Part shown: piece by piece, positions 8,950 through 17,858 of the stretch | Numbering within the stretch: position 1 is the first letter of the stretch | Layout of the letters: the number at the start of each line of letters is the position of its first letter | NCBI GenBank assembly: GCA_023392075.1 | Contig: JAEVZU010000180.1 | Span: 14,611-78,610, forward strand | Source of the DNA: Bacillota bacterium | GTDB taxonomy: Bacteria; Bacillota; Clostridia; Acetivibrionales; DSM-1351 | Direction: 5' to 3' | DNA: 64,000 nucleotides | Position numbers and translations under genes: made by a program | The notes under the pieces: model-generated | What the model saw: only the letters and a program-made list of their open reading frames with translations | Database searches by the model: none | Told to the model about the DNA's origin: nothing

Positions 8950-9551
8950 TACAGGTTGAGCATCCCAAGCAAAATGTATATCCATTACCGGATGAGCTGA
9001 AAGGAAAAATATTCGATAAAAACGGAAAAGGTTTAGAAGCAATAACAGAAGAAGATCGGGGAGAATTGTATACTGCTGACAGAGAAAAAATTGTTGATTT
9101 TTCAAATGGTCAGGTAATTACAGAAGAGGAAAAAGCCAGGATGGGTCTGGAAGGAAAGCTGGTAGTCAGGGATTCCGAAAAACTGAATGAATATACTTGC
9201 TTTAAAGTAATTCTGCCTGGCTATTTACCCGCCGGTTACAAATTTGAGAGGGCTGAATTCTATAAAGATAATGAGGGTAACGTAAGCCGGAAAAAATATG
9301 TTGATTTGATTTTTACAAACGAGACAACCGGAAAACATATCTTCATGCAGCAAAGATTTTCTGATAAAGAAACGGCATATGAATTTTCAACTGAGGATGT
9401 TATAGAGAAGATTAAAATTAATGGTGTTGATGCTGTTATAACCGGTGGAAGCTCGATGAATTGGGAGTATAATGAAGTGCTTTATAATCTGTCGGGAAAA
9501 GGAGCTTTCGATAAACGTGAGTTAATAAAGCTGGCAGAGTCCATTAAGTAA
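8946..9551 (+). CDS. DUF4367-like domain protein lacking an N-terminal membrane segment
   Basis: This frame of up to 201 codons begins at a TTG that overlaps the stop of the CotS-like gene (TTGA). It has no ribosome site at usable distance. The first 70 residues resemble the FDKNG / YTADREKI repeats seen in clostridial anti-sigma-like proteins. The C-terminal half (GYLPAGYKFERAEFYKD onward) resembles DUF4367. Such proteins usually have an anti-sigma and transmembrane region in front; here an in-frame TAA at 8931-8933 blocks any extension. It is either a translationally coupled short version or the remnant of a longer gene. Function is unknown. Confidence 0.55.
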   Translation: MIQVEHPKQNVYPLPDELKGKIFDKNGKGLEAITEEDRGELYTADREKIVDFSNGQVITEEEKARMGLEGKLVVRDSEKLNEYTCFKVILPGYLPAGYKFERAEFYKDNEGNVSRKKYVDLIFTNETTGKHIFMQQRFSDKETAYEFSTEDVIEKIKINGVDAVITGGSSMNWEYNEVLYNLSGKGAFDKRELIKLAESIK

Positions 9552-9569
9552 ATTAAAGCGGATAAGAAG

Positions 9570-9601
9570 AAATAGGGAGCTGACATATCGGCTCCCTATT
9601 T
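9570..9601. terminator. Bidirectional terminator between convergent genes
   Basis: AAATAGGGAGC (9570-9580) pairs perfectly with GCTCCCTATTT (9591-9601). It sits between the DUF4367 frame (+) and fhs (-), so it can serve both. Confidence 0.85.
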
Positions 9602-9613
9602 AACTGTCAGTTA

Positions 9614-11284
9614 TTAAAACAACCCCGTAATAACACCATTTTCGTCAATATCAATCTTTTCTGCTGCAGGCACTTTTGGAAGCCCCGGCATAGTCATAAT
9701 ATCACCTGTGAGAGCCACTATAAAGCCGGCGCCAGCTGAAATCCTGACTTCCCGGACTGTAACGTCAAAGCCGGTAGGTCTGCCCAGCAAAGCAGGATTG
9801 TCGGATAGTGAGTACTGGGTTTTTGCCATGCATATGGGCATTTTGTCCAAACCCATTTCTTCAATTTTAGAAATGGATTTTTCAGCGGCAGCAGTATAAA
9901 TCACCGTATTTCCTCCGTAGATTTTTGTTACTATGGCTTTGATTTTCTCCTTTATAGGAAGAGCGGCATCATATATGGGAGCAAAGCGGGCTTCGGTGCT
10001 GTCGGTCAGTTCGACCAGCTTTTCGGCAAGTTCTGTGCCGCCGTCGCCGCCCTTCAGGAAGACATCGGAGAAGGCAACCTTTACACCAAGGGCGGTACAC
10101 CTGTCGCGCACCAGCCGTATTTCAGCATCGGTATCGGTATCAAAATGGTTTATTGCTACCAGTACAGGTACGCCAAACTGCTTTAGGTTTTCTATATGTT
10201 TTTCTACGTTGGCAAAGCCAAGAGAAAGGGCCGGAATATTTTCATCCTTGAGATATTCTTTTTTTATGCCTCCGTTGTATTTAAGAGCTCTTATGGTAGC
10301 GACCAGAACAACTGCATCAGGTTTTAAGCCTGCAAAGCGGCATTTGATATCAAAGAATTTTTCGGCCCCCAGATCAGCACCGAAACCGGCCTCGGTTATG
10401 ACGTAATCAGCCAGTTTCAAAGCAAGTCTTGTAGCTGTAACGCTGTTACAGCCATGGGCGATATTTGCAAAAGGTCCTCCGTGCATTATGGCGGGAGTAC
10501 CCTCAAGAGTCTGAACCAGATTTGGCTTGATGGCGTCCTTCAATAAAAGCGTCATAGCGCCTTCAACTTTGAGATCCCGGGCAGTAACAGGCTGGCCGTC
10601 ATAATTATAGCCGATAATAACTCTTCCCAGGCGCTTCTTCAGGTCGGTTATGTCGGACGCCAGACAGAGTATTGCCATTATTTCAGAGGCAACGGTGATA
10701 TTAAAGCCGTCTTCTCTGGGAACGCCGTTCATTTTGCCTCCAAGACCCACGATAACATTTCTTAATGCCCTGTCATTCATATCCATGCAGCGTTTCCATA
10801 CGATCTGCCTTGAATCAATGTTTAAGGCGTTGCCCTGCTGCAGGTGGTTATCAATAGCAGCTGACAGGATATTGTTTGCAGCAGTTATGGCGTGCATATC
10901 GCCGGTAAAGTGGAGATTTATATCCTCCATGGGAACAACCTGAGCATAACCCCCTCCTGCCGCTCCGCCCTTAATGCCCATGACGGGACCAAGAGATGGT
11001 TCTCTCAGTGCAATAACCGCATTCTTTCCTATTTTGGACATAGCCTGTCCAAGTCCTACGGTAGTGGTAGTTTTTCCCTCTCCTGCCGGAGTCGGATTTA
11101 TGGCTGTCACAAGCACTAATTTACCGTCTTTGTTACTTTTAATCTTGTCCCATAAGCCTTCAGAAAGTTTGGCCTTATAGTTTCCGTAATATTCAAGGTC
11201 TTCCCCTGATATTCCAAGCTTTTCGGCTATTTTTCCAATGTGGAGCATTTTACAGTTCTGGGCAATTTGAATATCTGTAAGCAA
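9614..11284 (-). CDS. fhs: Formate-tetrahydrofolate ligase
   Basis: This 556-residue enzyme is full length. It makes 10-formyl-THF from formate, THF and ATP, feeding purine synthesis and, in acetogens, the methyl branch of the Wood-Ljungdahl pathway. The P-loop-like PTPAGEGKTTTTVGL motif lies near residue 65, followed by the REPSLGPVMGIKGGAAGGG signature. The start is TTG at 11284-11282, seven bases after an AAGGAG ribosome site; no nearby ATG fits. A near-consensus promoter lies about 120 bp upstream. The gene is monocistronic and no other Wood-Ljungdahl gene is adjacent. Confidence 0.95.
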   Translation of the reverse strand: MLTDIQIAQNCKMLHIGKIAEKLGISGEDLEYYGNYKAKLSEGLWDKIKSNKDGKLVLVTAINPTPAGEGKTTTTVGLGQAMSKIGKNAVIALREPSLGPVMGIKGGAAGGGYAQVVPMEDINLHFTGDMHAITAANNILSAAIDNHLQQGNALNIDSRQIVWKRCMDMNDRALRNVIVGLGGKMNGVPREDGFNITVASEIMAILCLASDITDLKKRLGRVIIGYNYDGQPVTARDLKVEGAMTLLLKDAIKPNLVQTLEGTPAIMHGGPFANIAHGCNSVTATRLALKLADYVITEAGFGADLGAEKFFDIKCRFAGLKPDAVVLVATIRALKYNGGIKKEYLKDENIPALSLGFANVEKHIENLKQFGVPVLVAINHFDTDTDAEIRLVRDRCTALGVKVAFSDVFLKGGDGGTELAEKLVELTDSTEARFAPIYDAALPIKEKIKAIVTKIYGGNTVIYTAAAEKSISKIEEMGLDKMPICMAKTQYSLSDNPALLGRPTGFDVTVREVRISAGAGFIVALTGDIMTMPGLPKVPAAEKIDIDENGVITGLF

Positions 11285-11402
11285 TGTCTTTCTCCTTCCT
11301 GAACATCAAATCAAATTTAATATATTTAAAAAATTATAGGTTATACCATGCAGGTCTGAATAAAATTAAACTGAAATTACGAAAATTTACTGTATAATTT
11401 TG

Positions 11403-11431
11403 ATTATACAACATCATATTCCAAAGTTCAA
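11403..11431 (-). promoter_or_regulatory. Sigma-A promoter of fhs
   Basis: On the minus strand, TTGAAC (11431-11426), 17 bp and TATAAT (11408-11403). The remaining leader of about 110 nt shows no recognisable riboswitch. Confidence 0.7.
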
Positions 11432-11629
11432 AAAAAATTCAAGGCATAAAGGAAAATACCTGAGAAAGAGTACAACAGGAAATGCAATATACTTTAAAAA
11501 TCACCAACACTCAAATAAACGCATAAAATATAATATAATAATATAAAAATTTTTGAATTTTTTGGTTACATACAAACATAATAATTAATTCAAAAGTTGG
11601 CATAATAAACTATGAGGGGAAGGCAATTT

Positions 11630-11803
11630 ATGCAGCAAATTGAAATAGGTAGCCTGGTATATAGAAAATCCTACCAGAAGGATGTTCTTTTCAAAGTATC
11701 TGATATAAGATATGTTAACGGAAAGAAAGTCATTATTTTAAAGGGTGTAGATGTCAGGTTAATTGCGGACGCAGAAGAGGAAGATCTTGATATAAAGCAA
11801 TAG
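11630..11803 (+). CDS. YabG N-terminal-domain-like short protein (truncated YabG)
   Basis: This 57-residue protein matches the N-terminal segment of the sporulation protease YabG: RKSY.KDVLF followed by ILKG.DVRLIADA...DL. It stops at TAG where Bacillus YabG continues for more than 200 residues with the peptidase domain. The start at 11630 follows GAGGGGAAGG; an ATG at 11612 overlaps that site. It lies just before veg, as yabG does in Bacillus (yabG-veg-sspF-ispE), which supports descent from yabG. The 240 bp behind it do not restore the peptidase in any frame by eye. It may be a free small domain or a remnant. Confidence 0.65.
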   Translation: MQQIEIGSLVYRKSYQKDVLFKVSDIRYVNGKKVIILKGVDVRLIADAEEEDLDIKQ

Positions 11804-11950
11804 GACAAGAACTGGAAATACCTGATTACTTAAACTTCCAATTGAGAGATCTCTTGAAATTATTTGAGGTTTCCTGGAAATAATTAATGCTAAATTAAAC
11901 CAAAACCCCTTGTTTTTGGGTAATATAGGCGGTAAAACTCAAAAAAATGC

Positions 11951-11979
11951 TTGACATAGATGCGATACGCTTGTATAAT
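11951..11979 (+). promoter_or_regulatory. Perfect sigma-A promoter, distal of two before veg
   Basis: TTGACA (11951-11956), 17 bp, TATAAT (11974-11979): exact consensus at both hexamers and spacer. It is 38 bp upstream of a second perfect promoter. Confidence 0.9.
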
Positions 11980-11988
11980 AGAATATTT

Positions 11989-12017
11989 TTGACAAGCAAG
12001 TTCATTTATGCTATAAT
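11989..12017 (+). promoter_or_regulatory. Perfect sigma-A promoter, proximal of two before veg
   Basis: TTGACA (11989-11994), 17 bp, TATAAT (12012-12017). The -10 lies 27 bp before the veg start codon, giving a very short leader that holds the GAGGTGAT ribosome site. Confidence 0.92.
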
Positions 12018-12044
12018 TAATTAAACTGATGATGAGGTGATAGC

Positions 12045-12311
12045 ATGATAGATCGAGGTGAACTCTTTCAGATAAAGAGGGACATTGAGGGTTGTATTGG
12101 TGAAAAAGTACAGCTCAGGGCAAACAAGGGCCGCAAAAAATCTTTTATAAGAGAAGGTGTTCTTGAAAATACTTATCCAAGTATTTTTGTAGTTAAATTC
12201 GAGAACGAGTACGATAATACCAGAAGGGTTTCATATAGCTACACTGATATACTGACAAAGGCAGTTGAATTGGTTGTATATAAGGATGACAAAAAAATCC
12301 AGGTATGCTAG
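12045..12311 (+). CDS. veg: Veg family protein (DUF1021)
   Basis: This 88-residue basic protein is a Veg homologue. It shows the family's IKRDIEGCIGEKVQLRANKGRKK start, and the second half has FVVKFENEYDNTRRVSYSYTDILT. In Bacillus subtilis, veg is very strongly expressed from a near-consensus promoter and its product influences biofilm formation and SinR; the biochemical activity is not settled. Here two perfect consensus promoters precede it. GAGGTGAT provides the ribosome site. The yabG-veg order matches Bacillus. The length is typical. Confidence 0.9.
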   Translation: MIDRGELFQIKRDIEGCIGEKVQLRANKGRKKSFIREGVLENTYPSIFVVKFENEYDNTRRVSYSYTDILTKAVELVVYKDDKKIQVC

Positions 12312-12403
12312 ACTTGTTTATTTAACCTCTCTTTGGACAGTTGACAACGCTTTCTGAGAAAACTTAATAATATAATTAAACCCTGACTTTTATATGGGTT
12401 TGC

Positions 12404-12433
12404 AAAAAAGGTCATTTTAATAATGACTTTTTT
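12404..12433 (+). terminator. Terminator of veg
   Basis: GTCATT (12411-12416) and AATGAC (12422-12427) with flanking A6/T6 runs form a stem ending in a T-run, with one bulged G. It lies 93 bp after the veg stop. Confidence 0.7.
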
Positions 12434-12443
12434 GTTTTTTAGC

Positions 12444-12551
12444 ACAATATTCTGCATATTGGGTGCATAATTTGGAGTGCATTTTTCAGAGGACAAGGCG
12501 GAGGAAGAAGGAAAATCGCCCAAAGGATGCTCTGAATATACAGAATATTGT
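12444..12551. repeat. 108-bp foldback element between veg and sipL
   Basis: The ends ACAATATTCTGCATATT (12444-12460) and its inverted copy at 12535-12551 match at 16 of 17. Inside, CAGAG/CTCTG (12487-12491, 12530-12534) and GGCG/CGCC (12497-12500, 12517-12520) nest in register, so the whole segment can fold into one long hairpin. It lies between two terminators and has no coding potential. It may be a small MITE or a structured RNA; in Bacillus this position carries sspF. Confidence 0.5.
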
Positions 12552-12565
12552 ACTTGGGAAACAGG

Positions 12566-12595
12566 GAGACTTGAGAAAAATAAGTCTCTTTTTTT
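12566..12595 (+). terminator. Rho-independent terminator after the foldback element
   Basis: GAGACTT (12566-12572) and AAGTCTC (12582-12588) are followed by seven T. It is a second strong terminator in the veg-sipL gap, and suggests either a separate transcript over 12444-12565 or double insulation of sipL. Confidence 0.8.
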
Positions 12596-12708
12596 ACGCA
12601 TATTTCCACCGGGATACTAATATATATTACATAGCAGAATTATTGATTAGCAGGTTTTCGCCTTGATAATTAAAGATGTATTAATTCAAATAAGGGGAGG
12701 ATGGAGAA

Positions 12709-14277
12709 ATGTCTCTGGAATTAGTTAAAGAGGCCTTTAAGGTGAATAATTTATTAGGTGAGGATACAATTCAGACAGTTATCGAAAATGATATAATAGT
12801 CCCGGATACAAAACCGGACATTGCCAGAGTGCTTCTTCTAGACGGGGATATTTTCGTTACTGGCTGTGATACTGGAACAGACAGGGCAGTCACCTCAGGC
12901 TGTATCGTATGTAAAATCCTATATGTTGCGGATGATGAAGCGAGGAGCGTTAAAAGTATCATATCAAATATACCGTTTTCCTACACTCTTGATATACCCG
13001 GTGTCAGGGGCGGCATGAAATGCAGAACAAAAGGCATTTTGGAACATATGGACTATAATCTTCTGAATGGAAGAAAAATAAATGTAAAAGCTATACTGTC
13101 CCTGAACTGCAGAGCTCAGGAGGAGATTGAAAGGGAATACTGCTCAGGTGTAGCCGGACTGGAGGATGTCCAGGTTCTCAAGGATAATGTCATGCTGAAT
13201 TCATTTCTGGGCAGCAACAAGGTTAACTATGTAATCAAGGAGGACCTTGATTTGCCGTCCAGCAAACCCACAATCGGAGAAGTTCTGAGCAATGATGTAA
13301 AAATAACGGGTAAGGATTTCAAGATAGCTGACGGCAGAGTCATAGTCAAGGGTGACATAGCTATTTCCACACTATATGTAGCTGATGATGAGTCAAGAAG
13401 TATGCAGTACATGGAGAATGAAGTAGCATTTACTCAGTTTGTTGAACTTGATGGTGTAGATGATGATACCCTGGTGGATGTGGATTATGATTTGATAGAT
13501 TATAAAGTTGACGCTGCAGAGGATGCTGATGGAGAACTCAGAAGCTTGAGAGCCGAAGTTAATTTAAACATATATGTGGAAGGTACCAGCAATAGAGAGG
13601 CAGAAATACTTGCAGATGCATACAGCCCGAAATTGAGGATTTCCCTGGAAAAGAGCAGCATCGAACTGGACGAAATATTTGCGGAAAACAGAAGCCAGAT
13701 TACAATCCGGGATGTTGTTGATTTAAATGACTTCTCGCCGGAAGTGTCTGAAATATTCAATGTTATATCCAAATATAATACTGCCGATATGAGACTTGAA
13801 GAGGATAGAGTGATGATTGAAGGGTCGGTACAAAATAATCTGCTTTATCTGGCCAACAGCGAGGATCAGCCCATATTCTGTTTCAAGAAGGATATTCCTT
13901 TCAAGCATGAGATAGAAATAAAGGGAGTAAACAGAGACATGAAGCCCAATGTATCCCTGGAAATGGAGCATTGCAACTACAGTATGGTTTCCTCCGATCA
14001 GGTGGAGATAAGGGTAGTATTAGGGGTAAATACTAAAGTGGAGGCCAAGAAGAAGGTCCCGGTCATATTTAAAGCCAACGAAGGGCAAATAGATGAAAAG
14101 AAAATGCAGGCAATGCCCAGTGTAATAATATATATTACACAGCCGGGGGACAGTTTGTGGAAAATTGCAAAGAAATACGGAACAACTGTGGATATTTTAA
14201 TGAAAATCAACAACTTCCAGGAAAGAGATGTTTTAATGGTAGGCCAGCAGATTCTTGTTCTTAAGAAGGCAATATAA
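12709..14277 (+). CDS. sipL: SipL-like spore morphogenesis protein (SPOCS/DUF3794 plus LysM)
   Basis: This 522-residue protein has repeated SPOCS (DUF3794) segments, two of which share the ILYVADDEARS / TLYVADDESRS signature. It ends in a LysM domain (about residues 473-520; TQPGDSLWKIAKKYGT). In Clostridioides difficile, SipL has this layout and size. It binds the SpoIVA ATPase through LysM to attach the coat to the forespore, the functional counterpart of Bacillus SpoVID. There is no signal peptide, which fits a mother-cell cytoplasmic protein. An AGGGGAGGATGG ribosome region precedes the ATG. SpoIVA is not in this window. Confidence 0.88.
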   Translation: MSLELVKEAFKVNNLLGEDTIQTVIENDIIVPDTKPDIARVLLLDGDIFVTGCDTGTDRAVTSGCIVCKILYVADDEARSVKSIISNIPFSYTLDIPGVRGGMKCRTKGILEHMDYNLLNGRKINVKAILSLNCRAQEEIEREYCSGVAGLEDVQVLKDNVMLNSFLGSNKVNYVIKEDLDLPSSKPTIGEVLSNDVKITGKDFKIADGRVIVKGDIAISTLYVADDESRSMQYMENEVAFTQFVELDGVDDDTLVDVDYDLIDYKVDAAEDADGELRSLRAEVNLNIYVEGTSNREAEILADAYSPKLRISLEKSSIELDEIFAENRSQITIRDVVDLNDFSPEVSEIFNVISKYNTADMRLEEDRVMIEGSVQNNLLYLANSEDQPIFCFKKDIPFKHEIEIKGVNRDMKPNVSLEMEHCNYSMVSSDQVEIRVVLGVNTKVEAKKKVPVIFKANEGQIDEKKMQAMPSVIIYITQPGDSLWKIAKKYGTTVDILMKINNFQERDVLMVGQQILVLKKAI

Positions 14278-14316
14278 GCATAAAAATATAGAACATATCC
14301 ATAAATATTTACCTTA

Positions 14317-14345
14317 ACAGGTTTCCGATTATTTCGGAAACCTGT
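14317..14345 (+). terminator. Terminator-like hairpin after sipL
   Basis: ACAGGTTTCCGA (14317-14328) pairs perfectly with TCGGAAACCTGT (14334-14345). The following T-run is short (CTTTATG), so termination may be incomplete. Confidence 0.7.
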
Positions 14346-14428
14346 CTTTATGTTAAGAAAAATTGGGGTGTTAATCAATGGATGCAAACTGGTAAGCAGC
14401 TTTGAAAAAATAGAAAGAATCTGGATTA

Positions 14429-14457
14429 TTGACATAAACATACTGAATTAGTAAACT
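14429..14457 (+). promoter_or_regulatory. Candidate promoter of the YesM/YesN operon
   Basis: TTGACA (14429-14434), 17 bp, TAAACT (14452-14457); the -10 matches 4 of 6. It would give a 125-nt leader of AT-rich sequence in which I see no other structure. Confidence 0.4.
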
Positions 14458-14588
14458 GGATAAATAGTAATGCTGCTTGCGCATTATTATATTCAGATTA
14501 TGCTTTATTAGATTTCTAAGATTCTAAGATATATTTAATTTTATAAAAATATATAATTATTTTGTGATAATTAGAAAGAGATGATACC

Positions 14589-16379
14589 ATGCATCGTTTA
14601 ATTACCATTGTTAGAAATCAATTATTCAGTATAAAACTTCAATCCATACAAACGAAAATATTCTTTTTATGCCTGATCATTGCTTTAAGCGTAATGGCGC
14701 TGTCGCTGCAGGTTGTTTATAGGTCTGCCTCAAAGGTGGTTGAGGAAAATGCGTATAATTACATTTATGAAAGTATGAAATATGCCGAATCCAATTTAAA
14801 TATCATGGTACAGGATGCCATGAATATAAGTCTGGCTATAGCAACAAATAGCGATATCATTCTGGAAAATATTTTGAGCAACTCGCAAGCTGCTACCTAT
14901 CAGGAATTCAGAGAAAAAAGACTGGTCCAAAACTATCTCTCAAGCTTTATGACAAATAAAAGCTATATTAATATGGCAGCAGTTATAACAACGGATGGAC
15001 GCTGTTTTCAGTCCAGCGGGACTATGTTGTTGAAAGATGTCATTAACGAATCCTGGTTCAAGTCTTCTATTGGGAACTCATCAGTACAGATTTTTTATAA
15101 TTCACCGGGAGATAAGCAAATTTTTGTTTGCCGGCCCATTAAATATAATCGAAAAGTTATAGCTTTGATAATTATTGAATTAAATTATGAGATATTGAAA
15201 AAGGTATATAACGTTGCACCATTGGAACAGGCGCAGATACTTACCCTCACGTCTGCAGGAAATGTTGTATTTACCAATAGCGAAAAGAATGAAATTGTAA
15301 ATATAGCCAACACCCCTTTGGAAAAATCCATAAAGGAATATAAGCCTGAAAAGAGGTATTACATAATTGATGACGAAAAAAAGCTGATGGTGCTGTACCA
15401 TTCGTCGATAAATCAATTAACCACCGTAGGAACCATTTCATATGACAAGCTGATAACCGAAGCCTTAAGTATAAGGAACATAATGTTTATAATTCTGATC
15501 ATATGCCTCGTGCTGGCAGTTGTTTTTTCATGGTACTTTTCCCGGTTTCTTTGCAGGAATATTCAAAGCTTGAAAAATAATATGAATGAAATAAGAAGCG
15601 GTGATTTGAATGTCAGAGCCAGTATAATAAGTCAGGATGAAATTGGAGATATGGCATTGCATTTTAATCATATGATGGATGACATTCAGGGATTGATGAC
15701 AGAAATAAAACAAAAGGAGAAGCAGAAGCGTGAAGCTGAATATATGGCGCTACAGTCTCAAATCCAGCCGCATTTTATTTATAATGCAATCAACAGTATA
15801 AAATATGTTGCCCATATGAGGAATGAAACAGAGATTGAGCAGGTTTCAATCGCGCTTGTGCAGCTTCTCAGAAGTGTTCTTGGAAACACCTCCGAATTTA
15901 TACCATTATGGAAGGAATGCGAGTACATAAAAGACTATATTTGTATCCAGCAGTTTAAAGCAAGGACTGAATATTCGGTAGTATGGGATGTAGAGGAAGA
16001 CTTGTGGGATATTCCTCTGCCCAAGCTTTTACTGCAGCCTATAGTGGAAAATGCCATAATTCATGGTATAGCGCATAAAAAGGATGGCCGTGTTGAAATA
16101 CAGGTTTTTTCACAAGGCGGACAGATACATTTTAAGATTACCGATAACGGAAAGGGAATGGAACAGGAGGAGATAGACTTTTTATTGCAGGGAGAAAACG
16201 AGAAAACACATTTCCGTAACGTAGGGATTTCAAATGTGTTCGGGCGCATACAGTCAATTTACGGTGACGGTTATGGGGGAGAAATAACAAGCTTTCCAGG
16301 GGCGTTTACCTGTATTGAACTTCGGATACCGTTAACCGGTAAGGAGGAAATCTCACATGTTAAAGATTCTAATAGTTGA
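14589..16379 (+). CDS. YesM-type membrane sensor histidine kinase
   Basis: This 596-residue kinase has TM1 at about 24-44, a large extracellular Cache-like sensor region and TM2 at about 297-317. HAMP, a His_kinase (YesM/LytS type) domain with SQIQPHFIYNAINS (phospho-acceptor H395) and a HATPase domain (VENAIIHGI, DNGKGM) follow. Such kinases detect extracellular saccharides or their binding proteins and phosphorylate a YesN-type regulator. The next gene is that regulator and overlaps by 23 bp. The ABC importer downstream is the likely target; the ligand is not deducible. Confidence 0.9.
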   Translation: MHRLITIVRNQLFSIKLQSIQTKIFFLCLIIALSVMALSLQVVYRSASKVVEENAYNYIYESMKYAESNLNIMVQDAMNISLAIATNSDIILENILSNSQAATYQEFREKRLVQNYLSSFMTNKSYINMAAVITTDGRCFQSSGTMLLKDVINESWFKSSIGNSSVQIFYNSPGDKQIFVCRPIKYNRKVIALIIIELNYEILKKVYNVAPLEQAQILTLTSAGNVVFTNSEKNEIVNIANTPLEKSIKEYKPEKRYYIIDDEKKLMVLYHSSINQLTTVGTISYDKLITEALSIRNIMFIILIICLVLAVVFSWYFSRFLCRNIQSLKNNMNEIRSGDLNVRASIISQDEIGDMALHFNHMMDDIQGLMTEIKQKEKQKREAEYMALQSQIQPHFIYNAINSIKYVAHMRNETEIEQVSIALVQLLRSVLGNTSEFIPLWKECEYIKDYICIQQFKARTEYSVVWDVEEDLWDIPLPKLLLQPIVENAIIHGIAHKKDGRVEIQVFSQGGQIHFKITDNGKGMEQEEIDFLLQGENEKTHFRNVGISNVFGRIQSIYGDGYGGEITSFPGAFTCIELRIPLTGKEEISHVKDSNS

Positions 16380-17853
16380 TGATGAGGCAGTTTCACTTAA
16401 ATATATCAGCAGCTTGATAGATTGGGAAAAAAACGGATATGAATTATGTGCCGCTTCAAGCAGTGCAAAAGAAGCTATGGAGGTTCTTGAACACCGGCAT
16501 ATAGATATTGTTCTTTTGGATGTATTTATGCCGGGTGAAACCGGTATTGACCTGTCACGTAAAATTGCACGCTTTTACCCTTCTGTTGCCATGGTAGCCA
16601 TTAGCAGCTATGATGATTATGATTATGTACGTGAAATACTTAAAAATGGTGCACATGACTATATTTTAAAGCATCGTTTGAACTCGGAGGTTTTAGCTGG
16701 TGTACTATCAACAGTAGCAGAGAATCTGGGACACACCGCCGTTAAAAAAACATCAATTATGTTACGGCAGGAGGTGGAAAGGTGGCTATGCGGAGACCAG
16801 GCATGTCCATTTCCATCGGGAGGCAAATGGTTGACTGTAACCACTGCATATGTAGAATGGCCCCAGGAAATAACCGGAGATATGAAAATTACTGTAAGTG
16901 AAGGCATATTGAGAATCCTGGAATCCTGCACAGGTGAAAAACAAACAGCAACCGCCGTCTATCTGCCTTCAGACAGGTTTGTAATTTGCACGTTGTTTTC
17001 CAACACAGTTTCAATGGCTAAAATAAAAAATGAATTATTTATAAATACAGCGAAAAGCAAAAACAGTATCAAACTTGTTTACAATTTGGATTTAATGGCA
17101 CAGGAATGCCCATTGACATCAACCAGAGAAAAGCTGCCCTTTTTGGAAGCAAAAACTGCAGAACAGCTGAAAAGTTTACATAATAATGGAAAAAGTAAAA
17201 AGGAATCCGGGATTTCGCTTACTCTTTCACAAAAAAAACAGATAGTTCTGGTATTGGAAGAACGTAATCCTGAATCTGCAGAAATCCTTATAAAGGATAT
17301 TTACAACCGCATAAAAGAGGGTGATACAGCCTCCTATCTGCTGGTGACAAAGGAATTGATAGAAATTCTTAAGGCTGCCATGCAGGAATATCAAATAAAT
17401 CTGGACTTTCTGCCAAGCGGAAATGCCTTATTTGAGTGGATACAAACCAAGACAATAGAAGAACTCGTTCTGCGGATTTCAGGAATGTATCGTCAGGTCA
17501 TAAAGGAAGCGTCAAGCAAACATCAAAAATTTTCCGAACATGTACTTCGAGCAAATGAATATATCAATAATCATTATACATCAAACATCGGGTTAAAAGA
17601 GGTGGCTGATAATATAGGCATATCCCCAGCTTACTTGAGCCGTATATATAGCCAGGAAGCAGGAATGACCCTTACGGATTATCTGAATAAAATAAGAATA
17701 AATGCGGCAAAAGGTTATTTGCTCTCAGGTATTCAATTAAAGAAAGTGGCATTAAATTGCGGATTCAGCAGTTACAATTATTTCTTTAAAGTTTTCAAAG
17801 ATGTTGAGGGAGTGACTCCACATGATTTTTTAAATTCCAATAACATAAAGTAA
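16357..17853 (+). CDS. YesN-type response regulator with AraC DNA-binding domain
   Basis: This 498-residue regulator has an N-terminal receiver domain with D8/D9, phospho-acceptor D55 (LLDVFMPG) and K105. A central linker of about 270 residues leads to a C-terminal AraC/XylS double helix-turn-helix (LKEVADNIGISPAYLSRIY and LKKVALNCGFSSYNYFFKVFK). It starts inside the kinase gene, with GGAGG just upstream. Proteins of this type activate adjacent sugar-importer operons; paired TTGGTG sites just behind this gene fit that role. Confidence 0.92.
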   Translation: MLKILIVDDEAVSLKYISSLIDWEKNGYELCAASSSAKEAMEVLEHRHIDIVLLDVFMPGETGIDLSRKIARFYPSVAMVAISSYDDYDYVREILKNGAHDYILKHRLNSEVLAGVLSTVAENLGHTAVKKTSIMLRQEVERWLCGDQACPFPSGGKWLTVTTAYVEWPQEITGDMKITVSEGILRILESCTGEKQTATAVYLPSDRFVICTLFSNTVSMAKIKNELFINTAKSKNSIKLVYNLDLMAQECPLTSTREKLPFLEAKTAEQLKSLHNNGKSKKESGISLTLSQKKQIVLVLEERNPESAEILIKDIYNRIKEGDTASYLLVTKELIEILKAAMQEYQINLDFLPSGNALFEWIQTKTIEELVLRISGMYRQVIKEASSKHQKFSEHVLRANEYINNHYTSNIGLKEVADNIGISPAYLSRIYSQEAGMTLTDYLNKIRINAAKGYLLSGIQLKKVALNCGFSSYNYFFKVFKDVEGVTPHDFLNSNNIK

Positions 17854-17858
17854 AAATT

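Noticed and set aside
9933..10406. 157-codon plus-strand frame opposite fhs
   Set aside because: Shadow of fhs, with no start signal or family match.
12341..12371. Promoter with TTGACA at 12341 for a small RNA after veg
   Set aside because: The correctly spaced -10 (TTAATA/TAATAT) is poor, TATAAT lies 24 bp away, and a terminator follows within about 40 bp.
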